A stretch of 64,000 nucleotides of DNA from Actinopolyspora biskrensis (lineage in GTDB: Bacteria; Actinomycetota; Actinomycetes; Mycobacteriales; Pseudonocardiaceae), in assembly GCF_013408175.1 (NCBI RefSeq), contig NZ_JACBYW010000004.1, forward strand, positions 1-64,000, read 5' to 3'. Shown here piece after piece: positions 44,253 to 53,273 of the stretch. The translations under genes and the position numbers were made by a program. The notes beneath the pieces were generated by a model. It worked only from the letters and a program-made list of their open reading frames with translations. It was not told the DNA's origin and did not search any database. Position 1 is the stretch's first letter; every line of letters begins with the position of its first letter.

Positions 44253-45692
44253 CTAGCTCGTGGGCGAAGCCCCCAGCGCTTCGAGGAACGATCGCGCCCA
44301 GCGATCGACATCGTGCGTGAGCACTTGCCTACGCAATGCGCGCATCCTACGGCGGCCTTCCGCTTGATCGATATTCAGGGCCGCCAGCATCGAGTCCTTG
44401 ACCCCGTCCAGATCGTGCGGATTGACCAGGAGCGCGCTGGTGAGTTCGGCGGCGGCTCCCGCGAACTCACTCAGTACGAGACTACCCCCGAGGTCGCTGC
44501 GGCATGCCACGTACTCCTTGCACACGAGGTTCATCCCGTCACGTACCGGGGTGACGATCATGGCGTCGGCGGCGCAGTAGAAGGCGACCAGGTCCTTGCG
44601 GTCCACCGAAGTGTGCAGGTAGTGGACGGCAGGGTGGCCGACACGCCCGAACTCGCCGTTGATGCTGCCGACCTTGCGCTCGATGTCCTCGCGCATCTGC
44701 TTGTAGTGCTCCACGCGTTCCCGGCTCGGGGTGGCCACCTGGATCATCGCCACGTCCTCGACCGTGGCGTGTCCTTCGGACAGCAGCTCGTACATCGCGT
44801 TGAGGCGGACGTCGATCCCCTTGGTGTAGTCCAGGCGGTCGACACCGAGCATGATCTTGCGTGGATTGCCCAGCTCGGATCGGATGGCCTTGGCGCGCTG
44901 CTGCACCTCCTTGCTCCTGGCGAGCTGGTCCAGCTCGCCGGAGGCGATGGATATGGGGAAGGCGCCGACCCGCACCGCCCGGTCGCCGACCTGCACCACG
45001 CCGGGGCGGGAACGTACTCCCACCTGCGCGCGGCTGGGTTCGAAACCGGCCAGTCTGCGTGCCAGCCACATGAAGTTCTGGGCACCGCCGGGGCGGTGGA
45101 AGCCGACCAGGTCGGCCCCGAGCAGGCCGCGCACGATCTCGGTGCGCCACGGCAGCTGCATGAACAGCTCCACGGGCGGGAACGGGATGTGCAGGAAGAA
45201 CCCGATCCGCAGGTCCGGGCGCAGCTCACGGAGCAGCGCGGGGACCAGCTGCAGTTGGTAGTCCTGAATCCAGACGGTCGCCCCTTCCGCGCTCACGTCC
45301 GCCGCGGCCTCGGCGAACCTTTGGTTCACCCGCCGGTAGGCCTCCCACCAGGAGCGGTCGAAGACCGGCGGTACCACCACATCGTGGTACAGGGGCCACA
45401 GCGTGGCGTTGGAGAAGCCCTCGTAGTACTGCCTGAACTCGGCCGACGAGAGCCGTACCGGGTACAGCTGCATCTCCCCGTCGGTGAACGGTTCGACGTC
45501 GACGTCGGGGACCCCGGGCCAGCCGACCCACGCTCCCTGCCGGGCGCGGAGGAAAGGCTCGAGGGCGGTGACCAGTCCTCCAGGACTGTGTTTCCACCGC
45601 TGTGTCCCGTCCTCCAGGCGTTCCAGGTCGACCGGCAGTCGGTTGGCGACGACGACGAAGTCAGCTTTCGTGGGCGCGTTGCCCTTGGTCAC
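44253..45692 (-). CDS. otsA: trehalose-6-phosphate synthase (GT20)
   Basis: Transfers glucose from a nucleotide sugar to glucose-6-phosphate; 479 aa. Landmarks are [13 protein letters not shown] near the N terminus, [47 protein letters not shown] and [12 protein letters not shown]. The start is GTG 45692, with AGGAGG 7 nt upstream. It works with the OtsB domain of the next gene to make trehalose, a compatible solute suited to osmotic stress. Confidence 0.96.
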   Translation of the reverse strand: MTKGNAPTKADFVVVANRLPVDLERLEDGTQRWKHSPGGLVTALEPFLRARQGAWVGWPGVPDVDVEPFTDGEMQLYPVRLSSAEFRQYYEGFSNATLWPLYHDVVVPPVFDRSWWEAYRRVNQRFAEAAADVSAEGATVWIQDYQLQLVPALLRELRPDLRIGFFLHIPFPPVELFMQLPWRTEIVRGLLGADLVGFHRPGGAQNFMWLARRLAGFEPSRAQVGVRSRPGVVQVGDRAVRVGAFPISIASGELDQLARSKEVQQRAKAIRSELGNPRKIMLGVDRLDYTKGIDVRLNAMYELLSEGHATVEDVAMIQVATPSRERVEHYKQMREDIERKVGSINGEFGRVGHPAVHYLHTSVDRKDLVAFYCAADAMIVTPVRDGMNLVCKEYVACRSDLGGSLVLSEFAGAAAELTSALLVNPHDLDGVKDSMLAALNIDQAEGRRRMRALRRQVLTHDVDRWARSFLEALGASPTS

Positions 45693-45951
45693 CGGTCTGC
45701 CTCCTAGGTCGGTTCCTGAAATCGGTTACCCGTTGTCGAGGTTAGTCAATCGTGATCGACTACGCGTGGTTCACGCGTCGCAACGCCACTGCTCGACTAC
45801 GCTCACCCCCTCGGGGACGTACGGGGCAGAAACGGAATATTCCGACAGGGCTTTTTCGTGTTTTTCCCGCTGGGTGGAAGGAAGTCGGTGGCGACCGGAG
45901 CCTCGGCGGGGCGGCCGGGCCGGGGCCGTGGAGCCTCCCGTGGAGTCGTGG

Positions 45952-47385
45952 TCAGTCCAGCCTACGTTCGGTGGGGCGTATGGGGCCGGACATGCGGGGG
46001 CCGGACATGCGGCGCTCCAGCCTGCCGAGACCGGTACGTACGGGTTGGGAGAGGAACTCGCCGAGGACCACTCCGGCGCCGAGTGCCAGCCCGGTGGCTG
46101 CAGCCAGCATCAGCGTGGAAAGTCCGGTGGGGTTCCCCTGCACGGACAACTCGTAGAGGGCGCGGTAGGTGGACAGACCGGGAAGCAGCGGGGCGACACC
46201 GGAGACCGCGACGACCAGCGCGGGGATGCGCAGTCTGCGCGCGATGACGCCGCCGATGAAGCCGACCACGGTGGTGGCCATGGCGGAGGCCAGGATCGCG
46301 TCCACCCGTATGAGGGTCATGAACTGGAAGACGGTGGCTGCCACGGCCCCGCCCGCTCCGGCCACGATCAACGGGCGGGGCGGGGAGTAGCTGGCCAGGG
46401 CGAAGCAGGCCGAGGTGGCGGCGCCCGCCATCGCCTGGAGTGGCAGTTTGAGCAGGCCGGGCAGCAGCACGACCCCGCCTCCGACGTTGAGGCCGCCTCC
46501 GAGGGAGTCGGCCCCGAGGATGCGTTCGGCCCCGTACAGCGCGAGGACCACGCCGGAGATGAGTCCGGCCGAGGTGAGCGCGAGCTCGGCTATTCGGCCT
46601 GCCGCGGTGACGTTGTAGCCGGTGATGGCGTCCTGCATGGAGCCGACCACGGTCATGCCGGACAGCAGCACGATGATGTTCGCGGCCACGGCCAGCGCGG
46701 CGTTGGGCAGTATGTTCGTGGCGTAGCAGGCCAGCGCCACGCTGGTGGCGATGGCCCCGCCGACGGTCTGCTGGAAGAAGATCGGCAGGCCGCGTTGGTT
46801 GAGGAAGCGGCCCACCCTGTCGACGAGCGCGGTGGCGGCGGCGGCCACCAGCGGCAGCTGCGGGATGGTGCCACCGCTGAGCAGCACCGCGAGCGCCGCG
46901 GCCATGCCGGCCCAGGCGAGGGTGGCGACCCAGCGGGGGAAGGGGTGCGGTGCTCTGGCGATGGTTTCCAGCTCGGCGTAGGCGTCCGAGGTGGTTATCT
47001 CACCGCCGACGATGCGGCGGATCAGACGTTCGACCTCGGCCAGGCGCGTGTAGTCCAGCGAGCGATTCCGCACGACCCGCAGGGAGGTGATCGGGAGGTT
47101 CTCGGTTCCCCGGTAACACGAAACGGTGATCGACGTGTAGATCACGTCCACTTCGCAGTGCGGGAGGCCGTAGGCATCGGTGACGCTGGTGATCGTGGCG
47201 CTGACGTCGGAGGCGCCGACGCCGCTGGCCATCTGGATCTCCCCGACGCGCAGGGCCAGTTCGAGTACGAGGTGGACCGTCGAGTCGTCCGGCAGGGAAG
47301 GGCCGTAAACGACGTTGCGAGTCCCGACGGTTTCGGAAGGTTCGCGCCGCCGCAGCACACCACGTGCGCGCTGCGTGATTCCCAC
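45952..47385 (-). CDS. thrE: threonine/serine exporter, ThrE family
   Basis: A 477-aa integral membrane exporter. The N-terminal cytoplasmic domain (ThrE/DUF1212, about 25-190) has the expected IQMASGVGASDVSATITSV region. About ten membrane segments follow, covering the second ThrE_2 domain. The start is GTG 47385 with AAGGAGG upstream; the frame is open to 47499. It probably exports Thr/Ser or small peptides by proton exchange. Confidence 0.92.
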   Translation of the reverse strand: MGITQRARGVLRRREPSETVGTRNVVYGPSLPDDSTVHLVLELALRVGEIQMASGVGASDVSATITSVTDAYGLPHCEVDVIYTSITVSCYRGTENLPITSLRVVRNRSLDYTRLAEVERLIRRIVGGEITTSDAYAELETIARAPHPFPRWVATLAWAGMAAALAVLLSGGTIPQLPLVAAAATALVDRVGRFLNQRGLPIFFQQTVGGAIATSVALACYATNILPNAALAVAANIIVLLSGMTVVGSMQDAITGYNVTAAGRIAELALTSAGLISGVVLALYGAERILGADSLGGGLNVGGGVVLLPGLLKLPLQAMAGAATSACFALASYSPPRPLIVAGAGGAVAATVFQFMTLIRVDAILASAMATTVVGFIGGVIARRLRIPALVVAVSGVAPLLPGLSTYRALYELSVQGNPTGLSTLMLAAATGLALGAGVVLGEFLSQPVRTGLGRLERRMSGPRMSGPIRPTERRLD

Positions 47386-47499
47386 TGCCGTTCTGCCTCC
47401 TTGCCTGGACTTGCGCGTGCCGCGCTGATCGTGCTCTTCTCCCCTGGCATCGGCATCCACGTGCGCACCGTTGCACCCGTGAATGGTGGCGTCCATCAC

Positions 47500-47803
47500 T
47501 GAACTTCTTGTTCACCGACTGTGTCGTACGGGAGAAAGGTGCGTGATCTTCGAGCAGCGCGGTCGGCTGCGCTGCGAGTTGCGGGATCTGCCCCGTGTCG
47601 ATTCCCGTGTGTTGCCTGGATCCGAGGAGGGGGACCGAGGAGTGCGGTGTTCCGGCACCCGAGCTTACGCGTCCTCGTGCGTGGCGGGTGTCGATTCACC
47701 GCATCGTGGGAAAGCGCACGGAGGACGCGGCTCCACCGGGGCCGGGGGTACGAGCGCGGACGGTGAGGGACTACGATGAACACGCGTGCTTTCCGGCACG
47801 CGT
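47500..47803. other. intergenic region upstream of tRNA-Thr
   Basis: 304 bp with no protein gene seen. A likely tRNA -10 box TACGAT is at 47772-47777, about 26 bp before the tRNA. Confidence 0.45.
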
Positions 47804-47876
47804 GCCGCTGTAGCTCAGTTGGCAGAGCGCCCGCCTTGTAAGCGGAAGGTCAGGGGTTCGAGTCCCCTCAGCGGCT
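47804..47876 (+). tRNA. tRNA-Thr (anticodon TGT)
   Basis: A 73-nt cloverleaf. The acceptor GCCGCTG pairs with CAGCGGC (47869-47875), the D-arm has TAGCTCAG, and the T-arm has GGTTCGAGTCC. The anticodon TGT lies at 47837-47839 in loop CTTGTAA. CCA is not encoded. The integrase gene starts 91 nt downstream, so the 3' half is the expected attachment core of the element. Confidence 0.96.
47853..47876 (+). other. expected attL core in the tRNA-Thr 3' end
   Basis: T-arm and acceptor 3' strand. Tyrosine integrases lying directly next to a tRNA normally recombine here and restore the tRNA. The partner repeat was not seen. Confidence 0.4.
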
Positions 47877-47941
47877 CCGGTTCTCACCTGGGGTTCCGTG
47901 CCCGGGTTTCCCGCGTCGGCGGGCTTTATGACCCAGTTCGT

Positions 47942-47966
47942 GACCCAGAACCCCTTATTCTGGGTC
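47942..47966. promoter_or_regulatory. inverted repeat over the integrase -10 box
   Basis: GACCCAGAA (47942-47950) with TTCTGGGTC (47958-47966), plus a third half-site TGACCCAG 12 bp upstream. The -10 box TATTCT (47956-47961) is inside the repeat, and the ATG follows after gggtcc. Binding here would silence int; the GntR domain of the integrase itself is a candidate binder. Confidence 0.55.
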
Positions 47967-47967
47967 C

Positions 47968-49821
47968 ATGACTGGGCGTTCGAAGGGTCGTCGCCGTCAA
48001 CGGGGCGCGATCGATCAACTGCCGAACGGTGCGCTACGCGTCCGGGTCTCGGCCGGTCTTGATCCGGTGACCAAGCAGCGGCATCGACTCGTCGAAGTCG
48101 TGCCTCCTGGTCCCGCTGCAGAGCTCGAAGCCGAGCGTGTCCGGACCCGGCTGCTCAACGAGGTCGACGAGCGGCGGAATCCGCGGACGCAGGCGACGGT
48201 CGAGCAGTTGCTGGAGCGGTACCTGGAGCAGCACTTCGACGGGCAGCCCTCGACGAAGGCGAATTACCGTCGGTACGCCCGATTGCACGTGCTGCCCTTC
48301 ATAGGTCAGGTCAAGGTCGGTCAGCTCGACGCGGATGCGCTGGACTCGTTGTACGCGGAATTGCGGCGGTGCCGGGCTCACTGCTCGGGTAGGGGGAAGA
48401 GGACTGATCACCGCACGGCCGGTCGTCACGAGTGCGACCATCGGTGTCGCCGGCACGAGTGCCGCCCGTTGGGGGCGACGACGATCCGCCATGTCCACTT
48501 CCTGCTGTCCGGGGCGTTCAAGCGGGCGGTGCGCTGGAAGTGGGTGGCGAGCAGCCCGGTGAGCCAGGCGGAGCCGCCGGCGGCTCCGCCGCCACGTCCC
48601 AGTCCGCCGACAGCCGAGGAGGCCGTGCGGATTCTCAACGAGGCGTGGCGGCGTGACGAGGACTGGGGCGCGCTGGTCTGGACGGTGATGACCACCGGCA
48701 TTCGGCGTGGTGAGCTGTGCGCGGTGCGGTGGCAGCACGTGGATCTGGAGTCGGGTGTGTTGCGGCTGGAGCAGGCCGTGGCCTATGACGACGAGCTCGG
48801 GGAGTGGTTCGTCAAGGACACCAAGACGCATCAGCAGCGGCGGATCGCGCTGGATTCCGAGACCACCGCTGTGCTGTCCGCCCTGAAGGCGCGCCAAGAG
48901 CGGCGCGCGGCCGAGCTCGGATGTCACTCGGGGCCTGATGCGTTCGTGTTCTCACCCCACTCGGACGGTGGCAGGTTCGCCAAGCCGGATTCGGTGACCC
49001 AGCGCTACGACCGGATGGTGCGGCGGCTGGAGGTCGTCACGACGTTGCACAAGCTGCGGCACTACTCGGCCACCGAGCTGATCTCGGCCGGGGTGGATCC
49101 GCGGACCGTGGCCGGACGGCTCGGGCACGGTGGTGGAGGAGTGACCACGCTGCGGGTGTACTCGGCGTGGGTTTCCGAAGCCGATCAGCGTGCTTCGCGG
49201 GCGCTGTTCGAACGGGTGCCGGAGCGTCCGGAGGGGCCGCAGGCTGCCGAGGAACGTGCGAAGACCGCGCCCGAGAACCCGTACGAGCGGATCGCCTCCG
49301 AGATCCGTGCCCGCATCGTGCGGGGCGAGCTCGTCGAGAGTGCCGCGATTCCGAGCTTGAAGAAACTCATGGCCGAATACGGGGTCGCCTCGGCCACCGC
49401 CAGCCGCGCCGTGTCGCTGCTCAAGACGTGGGGGCTCGTCGAAACCACCGGATCCGGGCAGCCGAACACGGTAGCCGTCGGAGCACGCGAATTTCTGGCG
49501 GCGGAAGACGAGGAGTCGAACGAAGTACCCCAGGACTCTCCCGAGAAATCTCCCCACACCGGGGAATTACCGACCGGTCCTGGTGCCACCTCGGCCGAGG
49601 AAGCTCCGCGGATGTTGCGCTTCGAGCTCCGCTACCTCGGCGAAACGGTCCGCACCTTCACCGCCGAAGCCGATCCCGACAATCCCGACCATCTCAAGCG
49701 TCTACTCGCCGCCGCCGTCCGCCGCGACGGTCGCACCGACGCCGAGCTCCTCGACTACGAACTCGACGTTCGCGGTTCTGACGGTGAGCTCATAACCACC
49801 TTCGTCAAGATGGCGGTGTAA
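47968..49821 (+). CDS. int: tyrosine site-specific integrase with C-terminal GntR domain
   Basis: A 617-aa recombinase. It has an N-terminal arm-binding domain, a SAM-like core-binding domain carrying a Cys/His-rich insertion (residues about 135-167: CRAHC, HECDHRC, HECRP), and a catalytic domain with Arg246 (TGIRRGE), His361-Arg364 (HKLRH), His387 (GRLGH) and nucleophile Tyr398. Residues about 438-505 are a GntR-type winged helix (YERIASEIRARIVRGE, ASATASRAVSLLKTWGLVETTGSG). The remaining tail is unassigned. It integrates the element at tRNA-Thr. The fused DNA-binding domain could control its own gene or aid excision. The ATG is at leaderless spacing from TATTCT. No separate xis gene was found next to it. 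Confidence 0.94.
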   Translation: MTGRSKGRRRQRGAIDQLPNGALRVRVSAGLDPVTKQRHRLVEVVPPGPAAELEAERVRTRLLNEVDERRNPRTQATVEQLLERYLEQHFDGQPSTKANYRRYARLHVLPFIGQVKVGQLDADALDSLYAELRRCRAHCSGRGKRTDHRTAGRHECDHRCRRHECRPLGATTIRHVHFLLSGAFKRAVRWKWVASSPVSQAEPPAAPPPRPSPPTAEEAVRILNEAWRRDEDWGALVWTVMTTGIRRGELCAVRWQHVDLESGVLRLEQAVAYDDELGEWFVKDTKTHQQRRIALDSETTAVLSALKARQERRAAELGCHSGPDAFVFSPHSDGGRFAKPDSVTQRYDRMVRRLEVVTTLHKLRHYSATELISAGVDPRTVAGRLGHGGGGVTTLRVYSAWVSEADQRASRALFERVPERPEGPQAAEERAKTAPENPYERIASEIRARIVRGELVESAAIPSLKKLMAEYGVASATASRAVSLLKTWGLVETTGSGQPNTVAVGAREFLAAEDEESNEVPQDSPEKSPHTGELPTGPGATSAEEAPRMLRFELRYLGETVRTFTAEADPDNPDHLKRLLAAAVRRDGRTDAELLDYELDVRGSDGELITTFVKMAV

Positions 49822-49882
49822 GTCGACGAGCTCTGCTCCTTTCCTGTGATCACGGCTGACCGTTGTGGGGTGGTAGCCGTAC

Positions 49883-50645
49883 GAATCATCCCCGCATAGG
49901 TGCGGGGAGTACAAGAAAGAACGGGACATTGCCAAGACGGTGAACGGATCATCCCCGCCTGCGCGGGGAGCACACGTTTTCCGGCACGTGCACAGCGGGC
50001 AGTGCGGATCATCCCCGCTTGCGCGGGGAGCACCGCTGGTCACGGTGGTTCGGCCGGGTGGCGGACGGATCACCCCCGCAGGTGCGGGGAGCACAACATC
50101 GCGCCCCAACGTGTCCGCAACAACGTCGGATCACCCCCCGCAGGCGCGGGGAGCACAGACTCCGTGGAAAACACAGTGCAGTGGGTGGAGGATCACCCCC
50201 GCAGGCGCGGGGAGCACCGGTTCGACCTCGCCACGATCGCTCCTCACCCATGGATCACCCCCGCAGGCGCGGGGAACACTCTGCGGTAGGGGCGTTCGCA
50301 TCCGATGCGAGAGGATCACCCCCGCAGGCGCGGGGAGCACGGGGGACGTTTTACGGCGTAAAACACGCAGGTGGGATCACCCCCGCAGGCGCGGGGAGTA
50401 CGGCGTGCTGGACGGATTCAGCATCGAAGCCGACGGATCACCCCCGCAGGCGCGGGGAGCACACCACCCGCTCGGGTGTCCACGACGACGTCGCCGGATC
50501 ACCCCCGCAGGCGCGGGGAGCACTCGTTCGTGATGAAGCCGCGGCGACGCGCCTCCGGATCACCCCCGCAGGCGCGGGGAGCACCGCGGCAATGGCTGGC
50601 CACCCCCACCGAGGAACGGATCACCCCCGCAGGCGCGGGGAGCAC
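49883..50645 (-). CRISPR. type I-E CRISPR array 1, 13 repeats
   Basis: Repeats of 28 nt with 32-33-nt spacers; starts at 49883, 49946, 50006, 50067, 50128, 50190, 50252, 50313, 50374, 50435, 50496, 50557 and 50618. Main form (minus strand): GTGCTCCCCGC, loop GCCT, GCGGGGGTGATCC. The stem is CCCCGC/GCGGGG. The first repeat (49883-49912) has 2 extra bases and changes, marking the old end. R2 and R3 have different loops, and R7 has GGGGAACAC. Transcription is on the minus strand, judging from repeat polarity, degeneracy at the left and the shared leader at the right. No cas genes are in the window. Confidence 0.97.
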
Positions 50646-50720
50646 CTCTCGATGACCAGGCATTATGTAGCGGCTATCGGCAAAATAGCTTCAGTTTGCA
50701 TCAGCTAGCCACCACCCCAG
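50646..50720 (-). promoter_or_regulatory. leader of CRISPR array 1
   Basis: AT-richer stretch beside the last repeat. It shares GATGACCAGGCA (50651-50662) and GCAAAATAGCTTCAGTTTG (50680-50698) with the region after array 2, at the same distance from the repeat. The shared position and sequence identify both as leaders. Confidence 0.8.
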
Positions 50721-50811
50721 TTTGCATCCATCTAGTGCCACGAAGACGATAACCGCTCGCCCCTTCCTGACGTCCACTCGATGACCGTCGTTCCCATACG
50801 GACTTCGCGGG

Positions 50812-52245
50812 AAGAAACCCCCGCATACGTGGGGAGTACCGCAGCATGGGGCGAACTGGTCGAAATCGGCGGGATCACCCTCCGGTCTGCGGGGAGCACC
50901 TGCGCAGGGCGCTCTACGGTGTCGATGACGACGGATCATCCCCTCCCCTGCGAGGAGTACTTCAGCGGCGACGTCAACATCATCGATGAGGCGGGATCAT
51001 CCCCGCTTGCGCGGGGAGCACGGAGGACGTGCGCGAGTCGTGGGACATCATGATCGGATCATCCCCGCGCCTGCGGGGAGTACCCCGGAAGTCCGGCGAC
51101 CCAGTCGACCGCGTTGGGATCATCCCCGCGCCTGCGGGGAGCACTCGGGGTTCACCGACGCGGTGCGAACCGCCGAGGGATCATCCCCGCGCCTGCGGGG
51201 AGCACCAACTCTGGACGGTCGGAATCGAGCTCGAATACGGATCATCCCCGCGCCTGCGGGGAGCACCTTGGCAGGCCTTCCCGGTGAGGCGAGGAACAGA
51301 GGATCATCCCCGCGCCTGCGGGGAGCACGCGTGTGTGCCGCTGGCCCCGATTCCGGTAGGCGGATCATCCCCGCGCCTGCGGGGAGCACTCGAGCGCGTC
51401 TTCCCACTCGGCGAGGACGTCCGGATCATCCCCGCGCCTGCGGGGAGCACGAACTCGATCGGCAGCTCAACCGACGTGACGTAGGATCATCCCCGCGCCT
51501 GCGGGGAGCACCTCCCGCTCGGCTCGCGCGCGGTCCCGGCGGCGGGATCATCCCCGCGCCTGCGGGGAGCACACACGAGCTACCTACCAACGGTACGAAA
51601 GTGGCGGATCATCCCCGCGCCTGCGGGGAGCACTCGAGCGCGTCTTCCCACTCGGCGAGGACGTCCGGATCATCCCCGCGCCTGCGGGGAGCACGGATAG
51701 GTAAAGGCGCTCACACGGACCACATTGGGATCATCCCCGCGCCTGCGGGGAGCACGCCGGATCGCGCTCCGAGCAGGACCACACGCTGGGATCATCCCCG
51801 CGCCTGCGGGGAGCACCGCGGTGTTGTCGGGCTGCGGGTCGGCCAAGCCGGATCATCCCCGCGCCTGCGGGGAGCACGCCCGCGAGCAGCGGGACGAGCT
51901 GGAACAGCAACGGATCATCCCCGCGCCTGCGGGGAGCACTTCGTCAGCAGTACCGACGGTGTTCCGGACTTCGGATCATCCCCGCGCCTGCGGGGAGCAC
52001 GTGTCGCCACCATCGTATCCGAATTCAGGGAGTGGATCATCCCCGCGCCTGCGGGGAGCACGATCCAGTCTCCGGGGCACACCGTGTGCCCGCCGGATCA
52101 TCCCCGCGCCTGCGGGGAGCACGTCTACGCCAGCGACCACGCGCAGGAATGCCGCGGATCATCCCCGCGCCTGCGGGGAGCACGGGTGCCTGATGTAGAT
52201 AGGCGGGCATATCCGCTGGATCATCCCCGCGCCTGCGGGGAGCAC
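50812..52245 (-). CRISPR. type I-E CRISPR array 2, 24 repeats
   Basis: Starts at 50812, 50872 and 50933 (three degenerate repeats), 50994, then 51056 to 52218 at about 61-nt steps; 23 spacers of 32-34 nt. Main form (plus strand) GGATCATCCCCGC, loop GCCT, GCGGGGAGCAC. The repeat at 50994 carries the TTGC loop and is identical to one in array 1 (50006). The spacers at 51390-51422 and 51634-51666 are identical. A leader lies to the right, so new spacers enter at the 52.2-kb end. Open frames across it are only translations of the repeats. Confidence 0.97.
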
Positions 52246-52320
52246 ACTTGATGACCAGGCACTACACAGCCCGAAGCAGCAAAATAGCTTCAGTTTGTGT
52301 CAAACAACCACCGACCAAAC
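52246..52320 (-). promoter_or_regulatory. leader of CRISPR array 2
   Basis: Contains GATGACCAGGCA (52250-52261) and GCAAAATAGCTTCAGTTTG (52279-52297), as in leader 1. TTTGACA on the minus strand near 52300 could be a -35 element for the pre-crRNA. Confidence 0.8.
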
Positions 52321-52678
52321 CTACCTCCACACCACACAACCGATAATCAGCCGCTCCTTAACACCACTTACATCCTCCACGGAACCGGAGGACAACCATA
52401 TTCCGGTCGAGAGTAGTCAGTGGTTCGTTGGTCAAGCTGAGCGTCAGGACAGTCCCTGTGGAGTTGCGCTGGTACTCCGACCCGCTGGTCTATGGAAACG
52501 GGTGCTGTACGACATTATCTGCGAGGTGGAGTTTACGCCTGCGACCAGCCATTACAAGTGACAACTATCGGTGTGGAGTACTAGACAGTAAGGATGAGTT
52601 GCCCCTGTGGCCAGGCATCACAGAAGCATCACCTCAGGGGAAACTGTAAGCAAGGCAGCCTGGTGAGCTGCATGGATT
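52321..52678. other. low-GC intergenic region, no confident gene
   Basis: About 360 bp with lower GC than its surroundings, right of the array 2 leader, where cas genes would be expected. Short frames exist, one with VPVELRWYSDP, but none has a ribosome site plus sustained coding pattern. It may be a remnant. Confidence 0.4.
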
Positions 52679-53086
52679 TCACGCTTTCCGCTGAGGCTTG
52701 GCGCCGGTATTAGCTGCCACGTCGGTAATGTCCTTCTCGCTGTAGAACGTGCGGGCGCTGCTGTGCGAGCCGAGGCCAGCGGCTGAAGCGAGCATGGCCA
52801 GTGGGTACGGCCGTGGGCTCACGAACTCCCTTCCGTACGCCACCAGCTGCCGAAGAAGGCGATCGTAGTGTTCACGTTGACGTCGAACTTTTTCGATCTC
52901 TATGAGCAGCGGATCGATGTCTTCCGCGTCAGAGGCGGCTCTCAGGTTTGCCGCGTAGTCCTCACGTTGCTCAAGTACTCCGTCAGTGGCGTCGTCGAAG
53001 GCGTCGGGAGGGGGCACTTGCTCGGGCGAGCTGGGCAACGGGTGAGCGAACGCCGCCATGTCGTCGAAGATGTCTCGCTTTGCCAT
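52679..53086 (-). CDS. small putative DNA-binding protein
   Basis: 135 aa. An acidic N terminus (about 1-45) leads into a helical part (LLIEIEKVRRQREHYDRLLRQLVAYGREF). Then comes a helix-turn-helix-like stretch (PRPYPLAMLASAAGLGSHSSARTFYS) seen in small actinobacterial regulators. The promoter contains a palindrome TCATTAATGA between -35 and -10, as expected for autoregulation. ATG 53086 lies 7 nt after TATAGT; the upstream GTG at 53095 overlaps the -10 box and is unlikely. Confidence 0.7.
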   Translation of the reverse strand: MAKRDIFDDMAAFAHPLPSSPEQVPPPDAFDDATDGVLEQREDYAANLRAASDAEDIDPLLIEIEKVRRQREHYDRLLRQLVAYGREFVSPRPYPLAMLASAAGLGSHSSARTFYSEKDITDVAANTGAKPQRKA

Positions 53087-53093
53087 AGTCGAC

Positions 53094-53124
53094 ACTATAC
53101 ATCATTAATGACGATTTCCGTCAA
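53094..53124 (-). promoter_or_regulatory. promoter with internal palindrome for the small regulator
   Basis: On the minus strand: TTGACG (53119-53124), 19-bp spacer containing TCATTAATGA (53102-53111), TATAGT (53094-53099). Unusually close to consensus for this window. Confidence 0.65.
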
Positions 53125-53273
53125 TAGTTTGACCGAGATGGCATCTATGCTGGACAGAACTTCGGGGCTCGTTCGGTAGTCGAACTGGAGTGCTTCTCCG
53201 CAGGCGCAGCGATGTGCCAGCCGTGCTCCGTTGCCCTCTTCCATGCATCGTCCTTCCCGGCTGTGATGCTCGG

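Noticed and set aside
47804-47876. A second copy of the tRNA-Thr 3' end marking the right border of the element
   Set aside because: None seen by eye up to 64000; a string search of the window and beyond would decide.
49940-50708. 200-230-aa frames of Pro/Gly/Arg repeats
   Set aside because: Translations of CRISPR array 1.
50986-52251. 421-aa plus-strand frame with a repeated SSPRLRGA-type peptide
   Set aside because: It is a translation of CRISPR array 2; repeats and spacers explain it fully.
52295-52649. Short frames right of array 2, one with VPVELRWYSDP recalling SsgA-type proteins
   Set aside because: The resemblance covers under 20 residues, no start signal fits, and the frame loses similarity at once.
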